Shown piece by piece: positions 16,563 through 23,541 of a stretch of DNA of 64,000 nucleotides (position 1 is its first letter; the number at the start of each line of letters is the position of its first letter). The stretch lies in the NCBI RefSeq assembly GCF_001436695.1, contig NZ_AYZG01000017.1, positions 29,764 to 93,763 of the forward strand, read 5' to 3'. The position numbers were made by a program, and so were the translations under genes. Below the pieces are notes generated by a model. The model was not told the DNA's origin. It saw only the letters and a list, made by a program, of their open reading frames with translations, and ran no database searches. The stretch is from Lactobacillus taiwanensis DSM 21401. GTDB taxonomy: Bacteria > Bacillota > Bacilli > Lactobacillales > Lactobacillaceae.

Positions 16563-17221
16563 TATTCTTCACCCACCTCTTCATTTAGATCCTTAATTTT
16601 TCCAGCAACTAAGCCTTTATCTTTAAATAAAAGATAATCTTTCATGTATTTCTTAGCTAGAGGAATGTCATGAGTTGTAAACAAAACAGTCATTGCGTGT
16701 TTTTCATTTAAATGCTTAATTAATGACATTAACTCTTCTTTAGCGACTGGATCTAAGCTAGCTGTTGCCTCGTCCAAAATAATAAAGTCTGGCTTATCCA
16801 ACAAAGCTTGAGCTAAATATGCACGCTGCTTTTGACCTCCGGAAGCTTCGCCCATCCTAGTATTTTGAATATCTAGTAAATGAGTCTCTTTTAAAATTTG
16901 ATTTACTCTTGCCTTTACCCGAGCGTTCTTAAATAAAGGAGTATTAAGTTCTACAAAAGCCCGAATTGAGAGAGGATAATCAGCATCTAGATTTCTAAAT
17001 TGAGGTACATAACCAATTTCTGTATCTGGCGCAAATTTAAACGATCCTGTCGTTGGTTGTAACATTCCCATCAAAATTCTAATCAAAGTTGTTTTTCCTG
17101 TACCATTTGCACCAAGTAGAGCTGTCATTGACCCCTTAGATAGAATAAAATTTAAGTCTTTAAAAATCACCTTATCCTCAAATTTCATCCCCAAGTCTTT
17201 AACTGTTAATATATCAGTCAT
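16562..17221 (-). CDS. Metal ABC transporter ATPase (ZnuC/MntC-like)
   Basis: 219 residues with one ABC domain: Walker A GANGTGKTT, signature ASGGQKQR (one residue from the LSGGQ standard), Walker B FIILDEATASLD and switch His TTHD. It powers the neighbouring permease. The gene follows the binding-protein gene by 36 bases and runs into the permease with a one-base overlap. Confidence 0.87.
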   Translation of the reverse strand: MTDILTVKDLGMKFEDKVIFKDLNFILSKGSMTALLGANGTGKTTLIRILMGMLQPTTGSFKFAPDTEIGYVPQFRNLDADYPLSIRAFVELNTPLFKNARVKARVNQILKETHLLDIQNTRMGEASGGQKQRAYLAQALLDKPDFIILDEATASLDPVAKEELMSLIKHLNEKHAMTVLFTTHDIPLAKKYMKDYLLFKDKGLVAGKIKDLNEEVGEE

Positions 17222-17257
17222 ATCACTACTCCTCTTCTTCTAATAAACTAATCCTAT

Positions 17258-18157
17258 TTAATTATTTTGAATATCAGCTAGTTTTTGATAATTTTCTTTC
17301 ATCCAAGCTAAGTAAGTAGTGTTATTAGGAATAGTTTCCCGCACATCTAAAACTGGAATATTGTTCTTTTTTGCAAGTTTCACAAAAGACTTAACTGTGG
17401 AGCTACTTGCCTGAGTGTTATTAACAAAAAAGGCAATCTTCTTTTCTTTAATAGCATTATTCATTTCGTTAATTGTCTTAGGACTAGGATCTGTACCATT
17501 TTCAATAGCTTCTTCAAATTTCTTGTCGCCTATTTTATAACCAGCTTCTTGTAAAGCATAGTCAAAGACTGGTTCACTAACAAAAACTGATTTTTGATCA
17601 CCCTTATTAGCTTTAACTAGCTTTTTAATTTTATCAATCTTAGCTAAGTATTTTTCGCCATTTTCCTTAAAATAAGTGGCATGCTTCTTATCCAACTTAG
17701 ATAATCGTTTAACTAAATAATCAACATACTTAGTTGGCATATCTAAATTGTACCAAATATGCGGATTATCACCGCTCTTTAGTCCCATCAAGTCTTCACC
17801 AACTAAGACGGGCTTTTTATCAACAGACCTCGCTAGCTTATTCATCCACGAATCATAACCTAACCCATTTGCAACGATAATATTTGCTTGAGCTACCTTT
17901 TTAGCATCTGCTGTTGTTGGATCAAAATCGTGTGGATCAACGCTGCTTTTATCGATAATTGCAGTCGCTGTACCATATTTTCCAACAATATTTTTAGCTA
18001 TATCTGAATAGACATTAGTTGTTGTAACTATCGAAATTTTATCTGATTGACTAGTAGAGTTCTGCTTATTCGAACATCCTACCATTATCAATGATAGGAG
18101 GGTTACTAACCCCATAATAGAAATGAATTTTGTAATTTTAGATTTAAAATTTTGCAT
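17258..18157 (-). CDS. Metal-binding lipoprotein of the ABC importer (cluster A-I SBP)
   Basis: 299 residues. A lipoprotein signal ends at IMVGC with Cys28 as the lipidated residue. Metal ligands expected for the ZnuA/PsaA fold are visible: H76 (DPHDFDPT), H133 (DNPHIWYN), E195 (FVSEPVF) and an acidic fourth position near the C-terminus (LDVRETIPNN). The third ligand is Glu rather than His and there is no His-rich loop, which is more like manganese-type than typical zinc-type proteins, but the metal is not settled. An upstream GTG-like extension was rejected because ATG 18157 has a perfect AGGAGG site. It heads the operon, with promoter and operator at 18189-18255. Confidence 0.87.
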   Translation of the reverse strand: MQNFKSKITKFISIMGLVTLLSLIMVGCSNKQNSTSQSDKISIVTTTNVYSDIAKNIVGKYGTATAIIDKSSVDPHDFDPTTADAKKVAQANIIVANGLGYDSWMNKLARSVDKKPVLVGEDLMGLKSGDNPHIWYNLDMPTKYVDYLVKRLSKLDKKHATYFKENGEKYLAKIDKIKKLVKANKGDQKSVFVSEPVFDYALQEAGYKIGDKKFEEAIENGTDPSPKTINEMNNAIKEKKIAFFVNNTQASSSTVKSFVKLAKKNNIPVLDVRETIPNNTTYLAWMKENYQKLADIQNN

Positions 18158-18188
18158 AAATATCCTCCTGTGCAAAATAAAAAAGCAT

Positions 18189-18230
18189 TAAGTTAGAAAA
18201 TTCAGCATAAGTTCTAACTTAAAGTTAGAC
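18189..18230. promoter_or_regulatory. Operator-like repeats upstream of the metal importer
   Basis: TTAAGTTAGAA (18189-18199) reappears as the palindrome TTCTAACTTAAAGTTAGA (18212-18229). The TCTAACTT unit thus occurs three times in 40 bases, twice on one strand and once on the other. It overlaps the -10 region and the predicted transcription start. It differs from the AdcR/Zur boxes known from streptococci and bacilli, so the cognate regulator is open. Confidence 0.55.
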
Positions 18231-18255
18231 TAAGCTACTTTTTTTATTATGTCAA
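18227..18255 (-). promoter_or_regulatory. Promoter of the metal-import operon
   Basis: A consensus TTGACA (18250-18255) with TAGTCT (18227-18232) 17 bases away on the minus strand. The poor -10 overlaps the operator, consistent with a repressed promoter. Confidence 0.6.
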
Positions 18256-18275
18256 CCATTTTATAGATAGACAAA

Positions 18276-18305
18276 TAGCATCAAGACGTCTCAGACTTGA
18301 TGCTA
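18276..18305 (-). terminator. Hairpin, probable end signal of arsR transcript
   Basis: Perfect 10-base arms TAGCATCAAG and CTTGATGCTA around a 10-base loop; only a short U-rich tract follows on the minus strand, so termination would be weak. Confidence 0.4.
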
Positions 18306-18453
18306 CCAATAAGTGTAAATAATAAAAATTTTGCTGAATTCTTAATTTAATGCTTTTCTAAAATTACATCTTTATATAAACATATTTTTATATGTTTGTC
18401 AAAGAGGTTCAGAAAAAATACCCAAAGTTATTGTAATTATTCAAGCTTTTAAA

Positions 18454-18741
18454 CTAAAAATCTTCGTTAACATGCCGTCTCAAGACATCTAAAATCTTAA
18501 TAACGTGCTTGTCCTCTAGGCTATAGTACCGCTCCTGCTTAACTTGCTCACTCTTAACTAGCTTAGCCTCTTCTAAGATTCTCAAGTGCCTAGAAATAGC
18601 TGGCTGACTAACATCAAACTGTTTTACCAAGTTATTTACACTGCTTTTTTGATTGTCATTTAAGTAATAAAGAATTTGAATTCGAATGGGATGATTTAAA
18701 GCTCTAGTAACTCGAATAATTTGATCGTCCAACTTGTTCAC
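18454..18741 (-). CDS. ArsR/SmtB-family regulator with alpha5-type zinc site
   Basis: 95 residues, winged-helix repressor: LNHPIRIQILYYL, SQPAISRHLRILEEAKLV and the wing QERYYSLEDKH. The C-terminal helix carries D77-x-H79-x10-H90-x2-E93. This is the spacing of the alpha5 zinc site of CzrA/SmtB (D, H, H, H), with Glu in the last place. The alpha3N cysteine motif is absent. The start is a GTG at 18741 with GAG in range. It follows the HAD gene by 20 bases on the same strand, so the two are probably one operon, and lies directly upstream of the metal importer. ArsR sensors normally release DNA when metal binds, which is unusual for control of an importer. Confidence 0.85.
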   Translation of the reverse strand: MNKLDDQIIRVTRALNHPIRIQILYYLNDNQKSSVNNLVKQFDVSQPAISRHLRILEEAKLVKSEQVKQERYYSLEDKHVIKILDVLRRHVNEDF

Positions 18742-18761
18742 CTATCTCAACTTACATTTAA

Positions 18762-19547
18762 TTATGAGAGTAACTCAAGAATTTTCTTTTGCACACTTGA
18801 CTCTTCACTAGATCCAATGATTTGATTAGCAGCTTTCTTTGCATCCGGAAGAGCAGTAGCCGTAGCAAAGCTGGTACCTGCAAACTTAAGCATACCAACA
18901 TCATTACCACTATCACCAAATGTTACCATTTCACTAGATTTAATCTTAAGTTTTTTACCTAAATATTCTAAACCTACAGCTTTATTCATTCCTTTAGTCT
19001 GCATATCAATAGCAGTACTTGCACCTGAGACAAAACCAATCTGTGGATAATCTTCTCTAAGTTTATCTAAGACCTTAGGCATCTCATCTTCTGGAACACG
19101 AAGACTTACTTTAAAAATACGATCGTCTATATCGTTAAAGCTATCAACAACTTGAATTTTCTTAACGTACTTTTTTAGATCTTCCGCAAATTCTTTTCCA
19201 CTGCTTTTTTCAACATATGCACTAGTTACACCAGCTACAATAGCCTTATATGGTAAGTTTTCCACAATTTCAAGCATGGTTTGATAATCTTCGTCAGATA
19301 AATCAGATATTTGAAGAATTTCATTTCCATGAGCTACTAAGGCACCATTTTCAGCCACAAAGTACATATGCTTATTAGCTTTTGGAAAACGATCGAGGAT
19401 ATTTTCATACTGATTACCACTAGCAATAACAAATTTAATATCACGATCCTGCATAATTTGAAATTCTTTTTCAAAGAGTTCCTTATCATAAGTCTTATCT
19501 TCTCTTAGCCAAGTACCATCCATATCAGTTGCAATAAGCTTAATCAT
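18762..19547 (-). CDS. HAD-family (Cof-type) phosphatase
   Basis: 261 residues. Motif I DMDGTW at residues 8-13 (nucleophile Asp), motif II IASGN, and motifs III/IV around KAVGLEYL and VTFGDSGNDVGML, with a C2 cap between, all place it in the Cof/YwpJ subfamily of cytosolic sugar-phosphate or flavin phosphatases. A GTG four codons earlier is possible, but ATG 19547 has GGAAAG upstream and begins MIKLIATDMDG as the family does. It is cotranscribed with the ArsR gene; a link of its substrate to metal is not evident. Confidence 0.85.
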   Translation of the reverse strand: MIKLIATDMDGTWLREDKTYDKELFEKEFQIMQDRDIKFVIASGNQYENILDRFPKANKHMYFVAENGALVAHGNEILQISDLSDEDYQTMLEIVENLPYKAIVAGVTSAYVEKSSGKEFAEDLKKYVKKIQVVDSFNDIDDRIFKVSLRVPEDEMPKVLDKLREDYPQIGFVSGASTAIDMQTKGMNKAVGLEYLGKKLKIKSSEMVTFGDSGNDVGMLKFAGTSFATATALPDAKKAANQIIGSSEESSVQKKILELLS

Positions 19548-19592
19548 TTTCAGTCTCACTTTCCACTTTTATTATCCACACTCCACTATACT

Positions 19593-19621
19593 AAAAAACG
19601 CCACCCGGAGGTAGCGTTTTT
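19593..19621. terminator. Terminator of the fru operon
   Basis: AACGC-ACC and GGT-GCGTT arms around CGGA, flanked by A- and T-runs, 50 bases after the fruA stop on the minus strand. Confidence 0.85.
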
Positions 19622-19670
19622 CATAAAACTATTTTATTCAACTAGTTTAATCCTTTTTAATTAATTATTT

Positions 19671-21656
19671 TTATTCATCTGGGTCTTCAGAAACAGGTTT
19701 CTTCCAGAAACTCATAATTAGACCAGCTACAATAGACCCAACAATTGTAGCAACGAAGTAAAGTAAAATGTGGTTAGATAATGGTGATACCCATAGTCCT
19801 CCGTGAGGAGCTGGTACTTGAATATGCCATAATCCAACAAGTAAACCACCAACTGCTGAACCAATTACGCAGGAAGGAATTACACGACCTGGGTCAGCTG
19901 CGGCAAATGGAATAGCACCTTCAGTAATGAATGAGAAACCTAAAATCCAGTTTGACACACCAGCACGACGCTCTTCCTTAGTGTAACGTTTCTTAAAGAA
20001 AGTAGTACCAATTGCAGTAGCAAATGGAGGAACCATACCACCAACCATAACAGCTGCCATCATAACTGCAGCAGTTGCAGAATGTGGGTCGTTAGCAAAG
20101 GCACCTGAAGCAAAGACATAAGCAGCCTTGTTGAAAGGACCACCCATATCGATAGCCATCATACCAGCTAAGATCATTGTCAAAATTACAAGGTTACCAG
20201 TACCCATACTGTTCAAGAAGTGGGTAATAGCAAAGTTAACTGAACTAAAGATTGGGTTGATGATGTAGAACATAATCAAAGCAATGAACAGCAAGCCCAA
20301 AATTGGGTAAAGCAACATTGGTTTCATACCTTCTACTGATTTTGGAAGTTTAGCAAATAACTTCTTCAATCCAATCATAATATATCCAGCAATGAAACCT
20401 GCAGCGATACCACCTAAGAATCCAGCTGGAGATACAGCATGGGCTTGTGCATTAACTTGTAACCCATTAGTACCGTTAACAATGGCTGCCATGTATCCAC
20501 CAACAAATCCTGGCATCAAGGCAGGTAAGTCGCCGATTGATTCAGCAATATAAGCAGCTAATACAGGAACCATAAATGCAAAGGCTAAGTTACCAGCACT
20601 GTTTAAGAAAATAAATGCAGGATTCTTAGCACCACCAGCCATATAGTTTTCAACTATAAATGAGATGGCCATTAAGATACCACCACCGATAACGAATGGA
20701 AGCATGTGGCTAATACCACTCATTAAGTTCTTGTAAATAGATGCCCACAAACCTTGTTTTTCTTTTGCATCATTATCGCTAGAACTTGCACTGCTATCAG
20801 CATGATAAATTGGAGCCTTGTTTTCTAAGATATCTTCAATCAATTCTTTTGGATGATTAATACCATCTACAACAGGCTTCATAACAAGTTCTTTTCCGTT
20901 GAAACGTGGCATATCAACTTTTTTATCAGAAGCAATGATGACACCTTTTGCTCGCTTAATTTCTTCTGGAGTAAGCTTATCCTTTACACCTTCAGACCCA
21001 TTCGTTTCAATACGAACATCAACGCCTAATTTTTTACCAGCCTTGATTAAAGCCTCTTGAGCCATGTAGGTGTGTGCAATACCATTGATACATGCAGTAA
21101 CACCGACAATTAAAGGCTTTTGTTCGCTAGTAGGCTTAGCTGCTTCTTTTGCAGCTTCTGCCTTTCTCTTTTCGGCATCGGCCTTATCTTGAGCATCCTT
21201 TTCAGCTTCAGCCTTTTTAAAGATATCAATAACTTCTTCTGGTGTAGTTGCTGCCTTTAAAGCATTAACAACATCTGGGTTAATTAATAAACTTGATAAC
21301 TTAGCTAAAGCTTGTAAGTGTGTGTTATCAGCACCGGCTGGTGCAGTAATCATAAAGAATAAATGAACTGGTTGTCCATCAAGAGCTTTATAATCAATTC
21401 CTTTAGGACTTTTTGCAAATAAAACAGCAGCACGATTAATGTACTTGTTTCTTGCGTGTGGCATGGCGATTCCTTCACCAATACCCGTTGTTGATTCTTT
21501 TTCACGAGCCCAAATTGATTTAATGAATTCATCTTCGTTATTTACAACACCTTGCTTTACTTCAAGATCAGCCATTTCTTTAATAGCTTCTTCTTGAGTA
21601 GTAGCCTTCAGATCCATAATCATTAAATCAGGACTTAAAAGATCTTCAATTTTCAT
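19671..21656 (-). CDS. fruA: PTS fructose-specific enzyme IIABC
   Basis: 661 residues with three PTS domains in order: EIIA 1-150 with phospho-His H67 (MPHARN), a Lys/Glu/Ala-rich linker, EIIB about 182-280 with phospho-Cys C189 (VGVTACINGIAHTYMA), and EIIC from about 305 with roughly ten helices. It takes up fructose and phosphorylates it to fructose-1-phosphate, the substrate of the upstream fruK. The EIIB loop reads CINGIA where most have CPTGIA. An AGGGAG site precedes the ATG. Third gene of fruRKA; regulated by FruR and probably by CcpA. Confidence 0.92.
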   Translation of the reverse strand: MKIEDLLSPDLMIMDLKATTQEEAIKEMADLEVKQGVVNNEDEFIKSIWAREKESTTGIGEGIAMPHARNKYINRAAVLFAKSPKGIDYKALDGQPVHLFFMITAPAGADNTHLQALAKLSSLLINPDVVNALKAATTPEEVIDIFKKAEAEKDAQDKADAEKRKAEAAKEAAKPTSEQKPLIVGVTACINGIAHTYMAQEALIKAGKKLGVDVRIETNGSEGVKDKLTPEEIKRAKGVIIASDKKVDMPRFNGKELVMKPVVDGINHPKELIEDILENKAPIYHADSSASSSDNDAKEKQGLWASIYKNLMSGISHMLPFVIGGGILMAISFIVENYMAGGAKNPAFIFLNSAGNLAFAFMVPVLAAYIAESIGDLPALMPGFVGGYMAAIVNGTNGLQVNAQAHAVSPAGFLGGIAAGFIAGYIMIGLKKLFAKLPKSVEGMKPMLLYPILGLLFIALIMFYIINPIFSSVNFAITHFLNSMGTGNLVILTMILAGMMAIDMGGPFNKAAYVFASGAFANDPHSATAAVMMAAVMVGGMVPPFATAIGTTFFKKRYTKEERRAGVSNWILGFSFITEGAIPFAAADPGRVIPSCVIGSAVGGLLVGLWHIQVPAPHGGLWVSPLSNHILLYFVATIVGSIVAGLIMSFWKKPVSEDPDE

Positions 21657-21696
21657 GAAAATAACTCCCTACCCTAACTGTATTATTTAGTTTTAA

Positions 21697-22611
21697 TTAC
21701 TTTACTTCTTCAACTGTAATTTGTGGTAAAACAGCATCAATTTGGCTCTTAACTGCAATATCTTCAGTAAATGCAGTAGCACCACCACAAGCTGATCCGA
21801 CTTTCAATGCTTCAACAACATTATGAGTCTTGTAGTAAGTACCTACAAAACCGGCAATCATTGAATCTCCAGCGCCAACTGAGTTAACAGCAGTACCAAC
21901 AGCAGCACTTGCATGGTAAACATGATCCTTAGTTACTAAGTATGCACCGTCGCCAGCCATAGAAATCATGACGTTTTGTGCACCCATGTCTAAAAGTTTC
22001 TTAGCTGCTTCAAGCATTTCTTGATCATTAGCAAAACTTGTATCAAATAATGCTGCTAATTCATGGTGGTTAGGCTTAATAACTAATGGGTGGTATTTCA
22101 AAGTTGCAAGTAAAGCTTCCCCAGTAGTATCAATTGCAAATTCAGCACCAGCTTCTCTAATAGTTGGTAATAGTTGTTCATAGAAGTCAGTTGGTAAACT
22201 TGGTGCTAAACTACCACTTAATACAACAATATCACCTTCATTAAGATCATCCAAACGCGCCTTAAATGCAGTAATTTCTTGTGCATCAATCTTTGGACCA
22301 GCCGCATTAATTTCAGTTTCTTTTTGAGCATGAATTTTCACATTAACACGGGTATCGTCAGAAATAGTTACAAAATCACTTTCAATTTTTTTAACGTTTA
22401 ATTGGCGAACTAATTCTTTGCCAGTAAAACCACCAACAAATCCCCAAGCAGTGTTATCAACATCAAGTTGGTTCAAAATTTGAGAAACATTAATTCCTTT
22501 ACCACCAGCTAAAAATTGACAATCATTTGAACGGTTAACACTACCCGCTTCCACCTTTTCTAATTGCATAACATAGTCTAATGCTGGATTAACTGTAACA
22601 GTATAAATCAT
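21697..22611 (-). CDS. fruK: 1-phosphofructokinase
   Basis: 304 residues, PfkB/ribokinase fold. Signature 1 is at GGKGINVSQILNQL; signature 2 with the catalytic Asp is NSVGAGDSMIAGF near residue 247. It phosphorylates fructose-1-phosphate to fructose-1,6-bisphosphate. The start codon overlaps the stop of fruR by four bases (ATGA), and fruA follows after 40 bases, giving a compact operon. Confidence 0.92.
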   Translation of the reverse strand: MIYTVTVNPALDYVMQLEKVEAGSVNRSNDCQFLAGGKGINVSQILNQLDVDNTAWGFVGGFTGKELVRQLNVKKIESDFVTISDDTRVNVKIHAQKETEINAAGPKIDAQEITAFKARLDDLNEGDIVVLSGSLAPSLPTDFYEQLLPTIREAGAEFAIDTTGEALLATLKYHPLVIKPNHHELAALFDTSFANDQEMLEAAKKLLDMGAQNVMISMAGDGAYLVTKDHVYHASAAVGTAVNSVGAGDSMIAGFVGTYYKTHNVVEALKVGSACGGATAFTEDIAVKSQIDAVLPQITVEEVK

Positions 22612-23366
22612 AACCGAGCCTCCTCAACTCTGATTTGTTCAGGCAAGATACTTTCTTTACCCGTACTTAAATTGTTAGTGATGAGTATTGCCTCATTGAT
22701 ATGTGCAAAACTTGCAAAATTTGCTGCACCAATCTTACTACTATCCATTAAAATAAAAGATTCTTTAGCCTGCTTAATTGCAGCCTTCTTGATTCCAGCT
22801 TCAGCAGGATCCGGTGTAGTAAATTGCCCTTTTGCGGTTAAACCATTAGCACCAATAAAGGAAACAGTAAAGTTCATTTCCTGAAGTTGCTTCATGGTAG
22901 TATTGCCGACTACTGCATGCGTTTCAATCTTCGCCTCGCCCCCTAACAAGCGAGTATAAATTCCATTATCTAAACATGCCAGTGCAACATCAACGCCATT
23001 AGTAACTACATGTAAATCATTAACTTCTCGCAAGAATGGCACCATTTCATAAGTTGTGGTTCCAGCATCCAGAAATATATGATCTCCATTAGTAACATGA
23101 TTCATCACAGCAAAACGTGCAATCTCACGTTTATTGTCAACATTAAGATTAAATCTCACTTGTTGTTCAACATCACGTGAATAATCTTGCAGTGAGCGTG
23201 CTCCTCCGTGTACACGAACAATCACGCCCCGCTTTTCTAATTCAATGAGGTCACGGCGAATTGTTGACTCTGATGACTTAGTCAACTTACACAATTCATT
23301 AACACGACAGATACTGTGTTTATTAATATAGGTTGCTATAGTTTGTTGACGTTCCTCGGTCAGCAT
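22608..23366 (-). CDS. fruR: DeoR-family fructose operon repressor
   Basis: 252 residues. N-terminal DeoR helix-turn-helix: ERQQTIATYINKHSICRVNELCKLTKSSESTIRRDL in a familiar arrangement (family key residues R-Q-x-I, T-I-R-R-D-L), followed by the DeoR C-terminal sensor with DAGTTTYEMVPFL and the conserved FIGANGL. It should repress the operon until fructose-1-phosphate binds. It is the first gene of fruRKA and has repeats and a cre-like site in its promoter. Confidence 0.9.
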   Translation of the reverse strand: MLTEERQQTIATYINKHSICRVNELCKLTKSSESTIRRDLIELEKRGVIVRVHGGARSLQDYSRDVEQQVRFNLNVDNKREIARFAVMNHVTNGDHIFLDAGTTTYEMVPFLREVNDLHVVTNGVDVALACLDNGIYTRLLGGEAKIETHAVVGNTTMKQLQEMNFTVSFIGANGLTAKGQFTTPDPAEAGIKKAAIKQAKESFILMDSSKIGAANFASFAHINEAILITNNLSTGKESILPEQIRVEEARL

Positions 23367-23390
23367 CGTTCATCATCACCTCATTTAATA

Positions 23391-23405
23391 TGATAAACGC
23401 TTTCA
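23391..23405. promoter_or_regulatory. Imperfect cre (CcpA site) in fru leader
   Basis: On the minus strand TGAAAGCGTTTATCA has a perfect left half (TGAAAGCG) but one extra base in the right half of the cre consensus. It lies just downstream of the predicted start of transcription. Confidence 0.35.
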
Positions 23406-23451
23406 GATATAAAATCAATCATCTTTCGTCAAAATCATTCATATTCATTCA
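23404..23451 (-). promoter_or_regulatory. fruRKA promoter with phased direct repeats
   Basis: TTGACG (23427-23432) with TATCTG 17 bases, or TATATC 15 bases, downstream. On the plus strand TCATTCA occurs at 23435 and 23445, and TCAATCA at 23415, so copies are 10 and 20 bases apart on one face of the helix. They flank the -35 element and are candidate FruR sites. Confidence 0.45.
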
Positions 23452-23496
23452 ATATTAGTCAAATCTGAGACTATTAAAAGTGAAAAGTTTTCTATA

Positions 23497-23535
23497 TAAA
23501 AATGAGCTAGCACAACATCGCACTAGCCCATTTTC
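23497..23535 (-). terminator. Terminator of the alpha-glucosidase gene
   Basis: AAAATGGGCTAG pairs with CTAGCTCATTTT (one G-U) across a 12-base loop, followed by T residues on the minus strand. Confidence 0.8.
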
Positions 23536-23541
23536 ATTAAA

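Noticed and set aside
18020-18175. Alternative upstream start of the metal-binding lipoprotein (six more residues)
   Set aside because: ATG at 18157 has a full AGGAGG site and yields a normal signal peptide.
22672-22884. Plus-strand ORF of 70 residues within fruR
   Set aside because: Shadow of the strongly supported fruR frame; no start signal and no homology.
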